NCBI GenBank assembly: GCA_050633325.1
Contig: JBOEGH010000025.1
Coordinates: forward strand, 1-34,140
Direction of reading: 5' to 3'
DNA: 34,140 bases
From: UBA1672 sp050633325
GTDB taxonomy: Bacteria > Pseudomonadota > Alphaproteobacteria > Micavibrionales > Micavibrionaceae
Below, in pieces: positions 13,702 to 22,817 of this stretch; the first letter of the stretch is position 1; each line of letters opens with the position of its first letter. The translations under genes were made by a program, and so were the position numbers. The notes under the pieces were generated by a model. The model had not been told where the DNA came from and did no database searches. It saw only the letters and a list, made by a program, of their open reading frames with translations.

Positions 13702-14709
13702 TTAACGGGGCGGTATTTCAGAATTATTTTGTTGATCAAGACGTAACCTGTTCCACAAATATGGTGGAGATCCACATTTTATTTCTTGTATGTTCGGGTT
13801 ATCTGTTGTGCCGTATACGCGTTCTAAGTTTTTAACTTCGGTTAAAACCTGTTGTGTTTTTATATCGTTATATAAGGGGTTTAGCCAATCTATTTGATGG
13901 AAAAAGTTGGGTATTTCTCCGCTGGGTATTCGCGCAAGCAGCATAGGCAGCTCGAGTACTCTAAAGCTTTGCGTAACATAACTTTCGTTGAGGTTCTCTA
14001 CGCCTTCTTTGAATCGGTTTAGATTTATTTTATGTATTTTAAGTGCGTGTTCTTCATAAAATTTACGATGTTTGCCTTCGTACCACTTCTGAAAAATGTT
14101 TGCTGCTGCTTTGGCTTCATCAACACCATTTTCAAGGTCATTATCGTAGGAAATAGCTAGATCTTTCCAATCTGGTGATGTTATTGCGCCATTCCATCCT
14201 TGTGGATGGCCATTTTCTTTTAATGCCCATGATGTTCTTATTGCTTCGACTTCTGCCCATGCTTCGCATAATAAAATTGATATTACATCGCTTTTCGCAT
14301 CAAGAAGAGTTGGAAACACACCTTTCTCATGGATAGGAAGCAGGTACAAACCTTGCATATCTTGGTAAAAATGCATTAATTCGTGCAAAAAGTAATGTGC
14401 ATTTATCTCATCGTCAGAAAATGCAGAGAACTTTAGTTGTGCTTTGCTTTGTCCTTTTTCGATAGTGTTTAGGAAGCTATGTGCGAATTGTTGTTGTTTT
14501 TCTTTTGTATCAATCTTTTCCGTGCTTACTGATAAAGCTTGATAAGCTCCAGTGCTTGAGAATAAGGAAAAACTAATATTATGTCCAAAGTCAAAAAGAT
14601 CATATAATACGTTCTCAAAAAACTTATTATGCATGGCGTAATTAATCATGGCCGCGCTTTTATTGCCTGATGATATGAAAATGTTGGGTGGTGTCATTTT
14701 GCCGCGCAT
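13702..14709 (-). CDS. Putative zinc metallopeptidase (HExxH, DUF6782-like)
   Basis: A 335-aa protein with an HELMH motif at residues 109-113 (YFLHELMHFYQDMQG) and a second acidic block LLCEAWAEVEA about 35 residues later that could supply the third zinc ligand, as in gluzincins. It resembles DUF6782-type putative metallopeptidases; the assignment is from memory and moderate. There is no signal peptide, so it is probably cytoplasmic. It starts 9 bp after the DUF983 gene and is last of the apparent xthA / hydrolase / DUF983 operon. An in-frame ATG at 14697 is an alternative start. Substrate unknown. Confidence 0.75.
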   Translation of the reverse strand: MRGKMTPPNIFISSGNKSAAMINYAMHNKFFENVLYDLFDFGHNISFSLFSSTGAYQALSVSTEKIDTKEKQQQFAHSFLNTIEKGQSKAQLKFSAFSDDEINAHYFLHELMHFYQDMQGLYLLPIHEKGVFPTLLDAKSDVISILLCEAWAEVEAIRTSWALKENGHPQGWNGAITSPDWKDLAISYDNDLENGVDEAKAAANIFQKWYEGKHRKFYEEHALKIHKINLNRFKEGVENLNESYVTQSFRVLELPMLLARIPSGEIPNFFHQIDWLNPLYNDIKTQQVLTEVKNLERVYGTTDNPNIQEIKCGSPPYLWNRLRLDQQNNSEIPPR

Positions 14710-14718
14710 TTTTGTGTG

Positions 14719-15087
14719 CTATGTATCAGGATCTTTTCTTACATGCATCATCCAAATTATAGCCATAAATATACCTTTGGCGCAGGGTAGTATTATTGCG
14801 CTTAAAAATATTATGAACATAACGGAATATAGTATTTCTAAAAATGTATTTTCTAATCCAAGTTCTAATATCCAAAATACAAAAGGCATGGACAGGTGGC
14901 CACTTATTAATACTGTTGCCCATGCGGGGCCGTCATCTGATCTCAGTGGTGCAAACTCTAACTCACAGTTAGAGCATTTATCCAAAGGAATGATGTATTT
15001 ACGAAGCATCTTGCCAGCACCGCATGACGGGCATTTACCACATAGTCCGCGATGAATTATTTGTGATGTCGTGGGTTCTTTTGTCAT
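14719..15087 (-). CDS. DUF983 membrane protein with zinc-ribbon-like N-terminus
   Basis: A 122-aa protein of the DUF983 family, common in Alphaproteobacteria. Cys16, Cys19 and Cys22 in GLCGKCPSCG, with Cys38 and Cys41 in KCSNCEL, form a rubredoxin-like metal site. Two membrane helices follow (about residues 57-78 and 84-112). The conserved LRSDDGPAW segment links them. No biochemical role is established. It is spaced 8 bp after the hydrolase gene and 9 bp before the metallopeptidase-like gene. Confidence 0.92.
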   Translation of the reverse strand: MTKEPTTSQIIHRGLCGKCPSCGAGKMLRKYIIPLDKCSNCELEFAPLRSDDGPAWATVLISGHLSMPFVFWILELGLENTFLEILYSVMFIIFLSAIILPCAKGIFMAIIWMMHVRKDPDT

Positions 15088-15095
15088 TACTTTGC

Positions 15096-16052
15096 TCAGG
15101 GCTTTGCAGGCTGTTCAAATGATTTTAAAGCGTTAGGTTGTGCAGGTTTTAGAGGGGTAGGTTCTGCAAAATCTTGTGGCTCTGTAGTATTGTAACATGT
15201 AACTGGTAGCTCCAGAAGGTCAGGCCATTTACTAACCCAGCCATCTTCATATCCAGCCTCTTGAACCAGCATTGTTTGCACACAGTTTGTGGGTGGCATA
15301 GCTTGTAGATAGCTGTGCAATACTGTTGGTGTTACGTAATTATCTTGCCCACCGATAAAGTGATATTGAGGGGTCTGTGTTAGTGAGGAAGCTTCTTTCA
15401 CAGGATTTAGGGAGCCACTTAATCTTACTGTGTTTGTTGTTGTGCTGTGTGCCTCATGGTCAAGGATACCTGCCACTGTTCGTATTGATATAACGTCATT
15501 ACGTTCTGCGGCCAGTAGTGTAGCAATCGCAGCACCACCAGAATAACCAATGAGGTTAAAGCCGCTTATGTTATATCTTGACGCAATATCATCCAAGGCT
15601 TTTCCGAATGATTTGATAACTGTAGGAGAGAATCTTTCGTCTTTCCAAACACTGCTGTCACAAACATCACCTTTAGACATCATACCAGTATACTGGCAAG
15701 GGCGCGCAATATAAATTACATTGTCTGATCTGTCCTTTGATGCAAGATGCAATGCCACAGGATTTTTTGGCGTTGGGTTTGTTTCCCATTCCTCGGGCGA
15801 TGTTTTTATAGGTCCGTCACCTGCAATGTATAAATTTACATTACCACCACGATTATGAATACGTTCATAAGATCTAAGAAGATAGGGGGATGCAGCTATG
15901 TCTCTTTTTATCATCCATGCCGGTGCCGCGATTCTTTGTGCTGTTTCCGCTCTCATATATGGGAGGGTGGTTGCAATACATCCACCTAAGGCCAGTACTG
16001 ACAGCAGTCCTGCTTTAATGGATAGGGAATCAAAAAACTTGTTATTTTTCAT
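15096..16052 (-). CDS. Lipoprotein alpha/beta hydrolase
   Basis: A 318-aa protein. From ATG 16052 it has a signal peptide ending in a lipobox-like LGGC, so I predict a membrane-anchored periplasmic protein. The nucleophile elbow GYSGGA (in FNLIGYSGGAAIATLLAAE) and an Asp in HFIGGQDNYVTP fit an alpha/beta hydrolase. The catalytic His is not certain. Several cysteines (for example in ARPCQYTG and GDVCDSS) may form disulfides. The C-terminus is Pro-rich. Substrate unknown. An in-frame start 12 codons upstream would spoil the signal peptide, so I reject it. Confidence 0.85.
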   Translation of the reverse strand: MKNNKFFDSLSIKAGLLSVLALGGCIATTLPYMRAETAQRIAAPAWMIKRDIAASPYLLRSYERIHNRGGNVNLYIAGDGPIKTSPEEWETNPTPKNPVALHLASKDRSDNVIYIARPCQYTGMMSKGDVCDSSVWKDERFSPTVIKSFGKALDDIASRYNISGFNLIGYSGGAAIATLLAAERNDVISIRTVAGILDHEAHSTTTNTVRLSGSLNPVKEASSLTQTPQYHFIGGQDNYVTPTVLHSYLQAMPPTNCVQTMLVQEAGYEDGWVSKWPDLLELPVTCYNTTEPQDFAEPTPLKPAQPNALKSFEQPAKP

Positions 16053-16175
16053 ATGGATGAGCCGTGTAATAATTAAATATCTGCACAAACGTTACCACTT
16101 CTTATATTGTGGATCACCATCTCAGGTCGTGTTTTTCAGATCTTTCCACCGTTTTGTTTATTAAAATTGGTGTTT

Positions 16176-16937
16176 TTATTTGATTATAAGCTCAATAGGG
16201 GTGTGGTCAGATGGCCTTTCCCATCCGCGCGGTGTTTTGTTTATTGTACAAGATTGCAGTTTGTCAGAAATGGTGGGTGATAGTAGAAAATGGTCTATAC
16301 GAATCCCGTTATCTTTTTGCCATGCTCCTGCTTGGTAATCCCAAAAGCTATATTGTCCTGATGCATCGTTTAGGGCACGAAAAGCATCTGTAAGCCCTAG
16401 ATTTATATATGATCTATATATTTTATGAGTTTCAATTCGAAACGCAGCGTCACCTTCCCAATCTTTGGGTGCGTGGCAGTCTTTACCCTCTGGTATTACG
16501 TTAAAGTCACCACCAATAATAAATGGTGTGTCTGACTCGCAAAGGTCTTTCAGCCTTTGGTATAATCTTTCCATCCATTGTAGCTTGTAACCATATTTAT
16601 CACCCGGAGCAGGGTTGCCGTTAGGTAGGTATATGTTGATGCATCGCAATCCATTTATGTCGGCTTCAATGTACCTTGCTTGATCGTCGCTATCGTCACC
16701 AGGAAGAGATTCTAACACTACTTTAATTGGGTGTTTTGAAATTAATGCAACGCCGTTATATGCTTTTTGACATATTGCGTGTGTTTCATATTCGGTATCC
16801 GCAAATGCATCTGTTGGAAATTCCAGTCCTTTCAGCTCCTGAATCATTAAAAGGTCAGGGGATTCGTCGTTAAGATAGCGCAAGACATGGTCTAGGCGCG
16901 CTTTAATCGAATTAACATTCCAGGATACTATCTTCAT
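16176..16937 (-). CDS. xthA: Exodeoxyribonuclease III (AP endonuclease)
   Basis: Mg-dependent endonuclease/exonuclease/phosphatase-fold repair enzyme that cuts at abasic sites. The 253-aa product has Asn7 in SWNVNSIKARL, Glu34 in IQELKG, Asp144 and Asn146 in GGDFNVIPEG, and the C-terminal SDHTPIEL with the catalytic Asp-His. This is the usual length for the family. It sits 68 bp downstream of erpA on the same strand, as often seen in Alphaproteobacteria, and heads the hydrolase / DUF983 / metallopeptidase string. Confidence 0.96.
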   Translation of the reverse strand: MKIVSWNVNSIKARLDHVLRYLNDESPDLLMIQELKGLEFPTDAFADTEYETHAICQKAYNGVALISKHPIKVVLESLPGDDSDDQARYIEADINGLRCINIYLPNGNPAPGDKYGYKLQWMERLYQRLKDLCESDTPFIIGGDFNVIPEGKDCHAPKDWEGDAAFRIETHKIYRSYINLGLTDAFRALNDASGQYSFWDYQAGAWQKDNGIRIDHFLLSPTISDKLQSCTINKTPRGWERPSDHTPIELIIK

Positions 16938-17005
16938 ATCGCGAAGGATAACATTTTACTGCGCTAGTTCAAGTGTGATTTGGCTTGTGTTTTCATGGGG
17001 AGGTC

Positions 17006-17326
17006 TTACATGACTGAGAAAGATGTTCCGCACCCACATCCTGATGTTGCGTTGGGGTTGTTTATTTTAAATTCTGAACCTATCAGGCTGCTTTCAAATG
17101 ATACGGTAGCACCGTCCAAGAATCCCATGGAAATTCCGTCTGTTAAAATGCTTCCTGCGAACTCTATGTCTTGTTCGTTGCGGTCTTGTGTTAGGGTCAA
17201 GTTGTATTGGAAACCCGAACATCCGCCACCATCCACACGAACACGTAGCATCAGGTCGTCTTTGCCTTGTGTTACGCGTAGTTCATCTATACGCTTTACT
17301 GCACTGTCATCTATATTTAAGCTCAT
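17006..17326 (-). CDS. erpA: A-type iron-sulfur carrier, ErpA-like
   Basis: A 106-aa Fe-S insertion protein. The three ligand cysteines are Cys36 (VDGGGCSGFQYNL), Cys97 and Cys99 (SGCGCGTSF). ErpA and IscA are close; the chromosomal position beside xthA and opposite dgt is the usual one of the erpA-like copy in Alphaproteobacteria. It is divergent from dgt, with 55 bp between start codons that must hold both promoters. Confidence 0.93.
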   Translation of the reverse strand: MSLNIDDSAVKRIDELRVTQGKDDLMLRVRVDGGGCSGFQYNLTLTQDRNEQDIEFAGSILTDGISMGFLDGATVSFESSLIGSEFKINNPNATSGCGCGTSFSVM

Positions 17327-17381
17327 ATATTCATTATATATCCTCTATATCTGATTGAGCAAGCCAAAAGGGCAAAAGAAA

Positions 17382-18578
17382 ATGGAACAAACATCTTATA
17401 ATTACTGCGCATTGCCATTGGCATCATATGCATCAAAGCCTGAGCAAACATTAGGGCGTGTGCATAAAGAGCCGGAGAGCCGTCACAGAACACCATTTCA
17501 ACGTGACCGTGATCGAATAATTCATTCTAGTGCTTTTCGTCGTTTGAAATATAAAACCCAAGTTTTTGTTTATCATGAAGGCGATCATTATAGGACACGA
17601 CTAACACACACTTTGGAGGTTGCGCAGATCGCCAGAACATTGGCGCGTGCATTCATGGTTAATGAGGATTTAGCGGAAACTGTCGCTTTGGCGCACGATC
17701 TTGGACACACACCTTTTGCGCATATGGGGGAAGAACACCTTAAAATAGCGATGGAGCATTACGGACGTTTTGAGCATAACGATCAGTCTTTGCGCGTATT
17801 AACAACATTAGAGCGTAAATACCCTAATTGGAACGGGTTGAATTTAACGTGGGAAACGTTAGAGGGGGTGGTAAAGCATAATGGCCCGATGTTGGAAGAG
17901 CCATATATAGCTGTGCGTGAATTGCAGGATCAAGTTGATTTAAGGCTTGATACATATGCTTCTATGGAGGCCCAAGTCGCGGCACTGTCTGATGATATTG
18001 CTTATAATAACCATGATGTTGAAGATGGTATACGAGCCGGATTGTTTTCTATGGATGATTTGAACCAAATACCAATACTGAAAAGGGTTATAGAGCAGGT
18101 GCGTGAAGAATATCCTGATATTAGGGAGCGTTACCTAGTGCAAGAGCTTAAGCGAAATATGATAGGTGTTATGGTTGATGATGTTCTTAAGGAAACTCGT
18201 CATAGATTGAGTAAGGTTAAACCCGAATCTCCGGAAGATATTCGCATGGCAGGCCTGCAAGTGGTCTCATTTTCTTCTGAAATGTATGAAGACGTGCAAA
18301 AATTAAGGAGTTTCCTGTACGATCGTATGTATCGCCATTACACGATAAACCGCATTGAATTAAAGGTGGAGCGCATTGTTGGTGATTTGTTTAATGCTTT
18401 CCACAAGAATTATAAACTTTTTCCTGATAATTGGCAAAGGCGTGTTGAAGAGGCGCAAGCTGTTGATAATGAAAGGGAAAGGGCGCGTATTGTTGCTGAT
18501 TATATTGCCGGTATGACTGACCGATATGCCATTAGAGAGCATGAAAGGCTCTTTGACCTTTATTGGGATTTGCGCTAG
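17382..18578 (+). CDS. dgt: Deoxyguanosinetriphosphate triphosphohydrolase-like protein
   Basis: HD-domain enzyme that removes triphosphate from dNTPs. The 398-aa product has the HD metal site at His76 (RTRLTHTLEV) and His105-Asp106 (ALAHDLGHTPFAH), with the preceding RDRDRIIHSSAFRRLKYKTQ block typical of the family. ATG 17382 has AAAAGGG 9 nt upstream, better than an in-frame TTG at 17355. In many Alphaproteobacteria argS follows directly; here a 100-bp gap and the SPOR protein follow instead. Confidence 0.95.
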   Translation: MEQTSYNYCALPLASYASKPEQTLGRVHKEPESRHRTPFQRDRDRIIHSSAFRRLKYKTQVFVYHEGDHYRTRLTHTLEVAQIARTLARAFMVNEDLAETVALAHDLGHTPFAHMGEEHLKIAMEHYGRFEHNDQSLRVLTTLERKYPNWNGLNLTWETLEGVVKHNGPMLEEPYIAVRELQDQVDLRLDTYASMEAQVAALSDDIAYNNHDVEDGIRAGLFSMDDLNQIPILKRVIEQVREEYPDIRERYLVQELKRNMIGVMVDDVLKETRHRLSKVKPESPEDIRMAGLQVVSFSSEMYEDVQKLRSFLYDRMYRHYTINRIELKVERIVGDLFNAFHKNYKLFPDNWQRRVEEAQAVDNERERARIVADYIAGMTDRYAIREHERLFDLYWDLR

Positions 18579-18678
18579 GTTTTTATTGCTTGAATGTCTT
18601 GTTCTTCATAGTGATTCGGATTTTTTCTTATTATAGATGTTTAAGTAATGCTCGGGTAAAATTAAGGGATTTAAGACG

Positions 18679-19824
18679 ATGAGTCAGGATAATCAGTTTC
18701 ACCAATATGGCTATGACCATTATTTAAAGGCACCATCAAGGCCACGTCCAAAGGAACGCCTTGTCGGCGGTGTTCGTGATAATGTGATGAGTAAAGTTCA
18801 AAGCCCTGCCATTGCTACAGTTGCTTTGGTCGCCGCGGCTGCTTTGTTTGTTGGGGTGATTGCGCTAACGTATCCATCGGGTGAAAATGCTCAGAAACAT
18901 ATTCCAATCGTAAAAGCAGATCTGAGACCTATAAAAACATTTCCTGATAACCGTGGCGGCATGGATATCCCACATAAAGACAGTACAATACTCGCACGTC
19001 CAAGTGCAGAGAGTTTGTCGAGCGAAAGACAAGAGATAGAAAACTTGTTTGCACGTACGAATGAGAGTTTTGTATCTAAAGAGCAGGCGATAGAGAAAGC
19101 TATGGCTGATCATCCTATGGCCTCTCTTGACACTACAAAATCGCCTGGGGCTGGCGGTGATGTTTTGTTTTCACAAGATAAAGAACCGCTAAGATCAGCA
19201 AAATCCCTGCAAGGTGAGGTTACCCCGATTAATGAAGCGCAAGAGGTTAAGGTTGCAGAAACCGTAATAGAGAAAGAGATGGTCGAAGTACCTCCTGCTT
19301 TTGAGCTGAAAAAGCCTACGGCGAAGAACATATTACAGAAAATAGGATCTTCTGATGGTGAAGATAGTATTGATGAAGGTGGGTTTAGTGAAAAGGTTGC
19401 ATCTGCTGCTTTGTTAAGAAAGCCCGTTAAGGCGAAGATGCATGCTGCTGCTACTTCTCCCGAGACTTTGGAATTTGTGCGTGGAATATTGAATGACAAA
19501 GAGAAGCAATCATCGGTCAAGCCGCATCCATCGAAAGTTGAACCCGCAGTCGGAGCAAGCAGTGCCGCAAAAATTTCATCCGGTTCGTATTTTGTTCAAT
19601 TGGCCAGTATAACTGACCCTGCGCGAGCAGGTAAGGAATGGTCAAAGATGCAATCTAAATATAATGCGCTGGCTAAATCTAAGTTTCGTGTGCAAGAAGC
19701 TGTTCTAAATCGTGGTACGTTTTACCGTATTCAAGCCGGTCCGATGAGTAAAAAAGAAGCAGATACTGTGTGTGAGAGCTTGAAGAAAAATAATAAACCA
19801 GGGGGATGTCTGGTTGTCAAATAA
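18679..19824 (+). CDS. SPOR-domain membrane protein
   Basis: A 381-aa protein with a cytoplasmic N-terminus, one membrane helix (about residues 44-66, AIATVALVAAAALFVGVIAL) and a long low-complexity periplasmic linker. The C-terminal SPOR domain (about 305-381) has GSYFVQLASITDPARAGKEW and FYRIQAGPMSKKEADTVC. SPOR domains bind denuded glycan at division sites. The gene overlaps nagZ by 11 bp, and this SPOR-nagZ-scpAB order is conserved in Alphaproteobacteria. Confidence 0.93.
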   Translation: MSQDNQFHQYGYDHYLKAPSRPRPKERLVGGVRDNVMSKVQSPAIATVALVAAAALFVGVIALTYPSGENAQKHIPIVKADLRPIKTFPDNRGGMDIPHKDSTILARPSAESLSSERQEIENLFARTNESFVSKEQAIEKAMADHPMASLDTTKSPGAGGDVLFSQDKEPLRSAKSLQGEVTPINEAQEVKVAETVIEKEMVEVPPAFELKKPTAKNILQKIGSSDGEDSIDEGGFSEKVASAALLRKPVKAKMHAAATSPETLEFVRGILNDKEKQSSVKPHPSKVEPAVGASSAAKISSGSYFVQLASITDPARAGKEWSKMQSKYNALAKSKFRVQEAVLNRGTFYRIQAGPMSKKEADTVCESLKKNNKPGGCLVVK

Positions 19825-20833
19825 CTCGCAGGCGCATGGCTATGCGATTGGCGCCAAAGATACTATTTCTTGTATTTTTTCACTTTCAGGTACAGAGTTG
19901 ACTGACCGTGAAGCGTCGTTATTCAAGGAATCTAACCCGTTTGGATTTATTCTTTTTAAACGTAACTGTGAAAGCCCGTCACAGTTAAAATCCCTTATAG
20001 ATAGCATAAAAAGCACAGTTGGGCGTGATTGCCCAATACTGATAGATCAAGAGGGCGGACGTGTTCAGCGCTTGCGATCACCGTATTGGCGTGAATATAA
20101 ACCAATGAAGAATTTTGGTGATTTATATAATAATGATCCTGAAAAAGCATTGGAAGATCTGCGGTTCGAGACTCTGCGTTTAGCCGATGAGTTGGTTGAT
20201 ATAGGTGTTAATGTTAATTGCGCGCCTGTTTTGGATTTAATATTTGACGGCGCACATGACATAATAGGTGATCGGTCTTTTTCTTCCAACCCTGATGTGG
20301 TTGGGAGGCTGGGTCTTTCGGTATGTAGGCATTTCTTAAGTGCGGGGATTACCCCTATTATTAAGCACATCCCTGGACATGGTCGGGCAACAGGGGATAG
20401 TCATTTAGAGTTGCCTTATGTCGGTGCATCTTATGATGATTTGTCATCTCTTGATTTTTCTCCGTTTAGGGAGGTTTCGCAATCTGAAATAGGGCGGTCA
20501 GTTTGGGCAATGACAGCGCATATTGTTTATGAACATATAGATTCAAAACATCCCGTTTCGGTTTCTGATAGGGCTATTGCAGATGTTATTCGTAAGGATA
20601 TTGGATTTGACGGAATATTAATTGGCGATGATCTGGATATGAAGGCGCTTGATTCTTATGGTGACGCCCCAACTAAAGCACTTAAAAGCTTAGATGCAGG
20701 TTGTGACCTTGCCCTTTATTGTGCGGGTGAATTTGATGATATGAATTTGTTGTCTGAGCATTTACCTAAAATCAGTGATGATACTGTTACTCGTTTAAAT
20801 AATGCGCATGTTACAAGTGATGTGGCAGTGTAA
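19814..20833 (+). CDS. nagZ: Beta-N-acetylhexosaminidase (GH3)
   Basis: Cytoplasmic peptidoglycan-recycling enzyme that removes GlcNAc from anhydromuropeptides. The 339-aa product shows FGFILFKRN, LIDQEGGRVQRL (77-88), the NagZ-specific KHIPGHGRATGDSH loop (184-197) and the nucleophile Asp in IGDDLDMKAL (about 272). The start is TTG at 19814 with GGGGGA 7 nt upstream, inside the SPOR gene. The stop overlaps the scpA ATG (TAATG). Confidence 0.95.
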   Translation: MSNNSQAHGYAIGAKDTISCIFSLSGTELTDREASLFKESNPFGFILFKRNCESPSQLKSLIDSIKSTVGRDCPILIDQEGGRVQRLRSPYWREYKPMKNFGDLYNNDPEKALEDLRFETLRLADELVDIGVNVNCAPVLDLIFDGAHDIIGDRSFSSNPDVVGRLGLSVCRHFLSAGITPIIKHIPGHGRATGDSHLELPYVGASYDDLSSLDFSPFREVSQSEIGRSVWAMTAHIVYEHIDSKHPVSVSDRAIADVIRKDIGFDGILIGDDLDMKALDSYGDAPTKALKSLDAGCDLALYCAGEFDDMNLLSEHLPKISDDTVTRLNNAHVTSDVAV

Positions 20834-21711
20834 TGACTGAGAACTCTATTAAAACTCAAGAAAACTCAAAAAAAATGAGTGTTTTTGTAGATAATGAGGG
20901 CGAAATTGCAGAAGTAGACCGTCTTTTATTAAATATAGATGGTTTTGAGGGGCCGATTGATGTTCTTTTGGAGTTGTCGCGTAACCAGAAGGTTGACATT
21001 GCAAAGATATCTATTTTAGAGCTGGTAAGACAGTATCTTATCTTCATTGATCAAGCACAAAAAAGAAATCTGGAGTTAGCGGCAGAGTATCTGGTTATGG
21101 CAGCTTGGCTTGCCTATCTTAAGTCACGAATTTTTTTACCGAAAGAGGAAAATAGTGATGAGCCTAGTGCAGAGGATGTAGCACAAGCATTACAGTTTCA
21201 GTTGTTACGTTTGGAAGCGATGCAAAAGGCTGCGGATAAGCTGTTAGAATTGCCTCAGCTAGGGCAGGATGTTTTTCCACGCGGACAGCCAGAGGGACTG
21301 GATGTTAATACCGTTACTACTTGGAGTGTGTCCCTTTATGACATGCTTAAGGCTTATGGTGATATAGAGCGCAGAAAAGAGGCGAGCCTTTATGATCTGC
21401 CAACGTTCGAATTGATGTCTACGGATAATGCAATGGAACGTTTGTGCCGTATGCTTGGTAATCTTCCTAAAAAAAATGGTAGTAGCGTTTGGACAACACT
21501 TCATAGTTTTATGCCTGATGATATAGAGGATAGCCTTTACGGTAGGTCTACTTTGGCATCAACATTTACGGCAGGCCTTGAATTGGTAAAGCAGGGTGGG
21601 CTTGAGATAAAGCAAGACGGATTGTTTCGCCCTGTATATATGCGTAAAATGCATAAACAGCATTTAAAAGATGGTGATGCGGAAACCAATAATGAGAATG
21701 GAGCGCATTAA
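20833..21711 (+). CDS. scpA: Segregation and condensation protein A
   Basis: Kleisin subunit of the Smc-ScpAB condensin that organises chromosomes. The 292-aa product opens with a short variable N-terminus, then the ScpA signature FEGPIDVLLELSRNQKVDIAKISILELVRQYL and ELAAEYLVMAAWLAYLKSRIFLP. The C-terminal winged-helix part binds the Smc head. It shares a base with the nagZ stop. The partner scpB is separated from it by an unknown membrane-protein gene, which is unusual. Confidence 0.95.
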   Translation: MTENSIKTQENSKKMSVFVDNEGEIAEVDRLLLNIDGFEGPIDVLLELSRNQKVDIAKISILELVRQYLIFIDQAQKRNLELAAEYLVMAAWLAYLKSRIFLPKEENSDEPSAEDVAQALQFQLLRLEAMQKAADKLLELPQLGQDVFPRGQPEGLDVNTVTTWSVSLYDMLKAYGDIERRKEASLYDLPTFELMSTDNAMERLCRMLGNLPKKNGSSVWTTLHSFMPDDIEDSLYGRSTLASTFTAGLELVKQGGLEIKQDGLFRPVYMRKMHKQHLKDGDAETNNENGAH

Positions 21712-21713
21712 CA

Positions 21714-22166
21714 GTGATTAATGATCATATTCAAGAGGTGTTGGTTATTATGGGAGTGCCAAAAGAGGTGTTCTACATGGCTGATCCCATTGCGATATTA
21801 ATGGCCTATATTTTTAGTACCAGAATATTCATCATGATTTTATCAATAATTATATGGTTGGGGGTTTTTACTTTTAAATCTTCTTCAGGGATTAGGGTAA
21901 AAGACCAGTCTCAGATAAGCGGAGAGCAGGGTGTAGATAGTGATTATGATATAAAAGACCCGTTTAAAAACGTAAAAAATAATAAAAATACAAGCTTTCA
22001 GTCAAATAGGGGTAATGTTCATCAATATAATGCAGATAATCCGTTTGAGACGGAACAACCGAAAAAACAAAGTTTACTAGGTTTAGTTTTTCGTGGGATA
22101 ATTTTTCCTGTTATAGTAATTTATATCGCCTTATCAGTTTCAGTGAGTATGTTTACCAATGCCTAA
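21714..22166 (+). CDS. Unknown two-helix membrane protein between scpA and scpB
   Basis: A 150-aa protein (GTG at 21714, 2 bp after the scpA stop; overlaps scpB by 8 bp). There are two predicted membrane helices, about residues 27-51 (ILMAYIFSTRIFIMILSIII) and about 125-147. A polar Asn/Asp-rich loop between them contains two DPF/NPF-like motifs (DIKDPFKNV and ADNPFETEQ). No family is recognised. Both ends are translationally tight with scpA and scpB, so it must be made together with condensin. A membrane tether is conceivable but unsupported. Confidence 0.75.
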   Translation: MINDHIQEVLVIMGVPKEVFYMADPIAILMAYIFSTRIFIMILSIIIWLGVFTFKSSSGIRVKDQSQISGEQGVDSDYDIKDPFKNVKNNKNTSFQSNRGNVHQYNADNPFETEQPKKQSLLGLVFRGIIFPVIVIYIALSVSVSMFTNA

Positions 22167-22815
22167 ATCTAATCATAATTTACGCTTTTTAGAGGCTATT
22201 TTGTTTGCATCTAGTGAGCCTATGAGTACATCTTCACTGCACGATCATATGCCAGAGGGGGCAGATGTGGGGGGTCTGTTGATGGAGCTTCAAAACACTT
22301 ATGAAACCCGTGGCGTTAACTTGGTTGAAAAGCAAGGGCAATGGGCATTTCGTACAGCATACGACCTTGCAGACTCCCTTAATATAGAGAAACGAGTAAG
22401 CAAGAAACTATCAAGGGCAGCGATGGAAACCTTGGCTATTATAGCATATCACCAGCCAGTTACTCGTGCCGAAATAGAGAATATTCGCGGTGTGGCAACG
22501 CACAAAGGGACACTTGATACATTAATGGAAATGGGATGGATTAAACCAGGGCGAAGAAGGGAAACATTGGGTAGGCCTCTGACATGGGTTAGTACCTCTG
22601 GTTTTCTGGATCATTTTTCATTGGAGAGCATTGTGGATCTGCCGGGAATGGATGAAATGAAGGTATCTGGATTATTAGATCGCAGGCCTGCTATTGATAC
22701 AATTCATCAAGAAGACCTGTTTACTGGACAATCCACGCAAGAAGGCGTAGAAAGTGAAGATGATGTTGATGATGAAGACCATCAACCGTTTGAAAAGAAA
22801 ATGGAAGGACTGTGA
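22159..22815 (+). CDS. scpB: Segregation and condensation protein B
   Basis: Tandem winged-helix partner of ScpA. The 218-aa product has LRFLEAILFASSEPMS, the conserved ETLAIIAYHQPVTRAEIENIRGV block (near residues 90-112) and PGRRRETLGRPLTW. The acidic tail (ESEDDVDDEDHQ) is typical. It begins inside the upstream membrane-protein gene and ends at the tatA leader. Confidence 0.95.
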   Translation: MPKSNHNLRFLEAILFASSEPMSTSSLHDHMPEGADVGGLLMELQNTYETRGVNLVEKQGQWAFRTAYDLADSLNIEKRVSKKLSRAAMETLAIIAYHQPVTRAEIENIRGVATHKGTLDTLMEMGWIKPGRRRETLGRPLTWVSTSGFLDHFSLESIVDLPGMDEMKVSGLLDRRPAIDTIHQEDLFTGQSTQEGVESEDDVDDEDHQPFEKKMEGL

Positions 22816-22817
22816 TT

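Noticed and set aside
13691..13707. CGTT/AACG hairpin after acr3 as a terminator
   Set aside because: The stem is only four Watson-Crick pairs (six with wobble) and no U-tract follows on the acr3 strand.
19110..19520. 136-codon minus-strand frame opposite the SPOR gene
   Set aside because: It covers the low-complexity linker region of the SPOR protein and has no start signal or family match.
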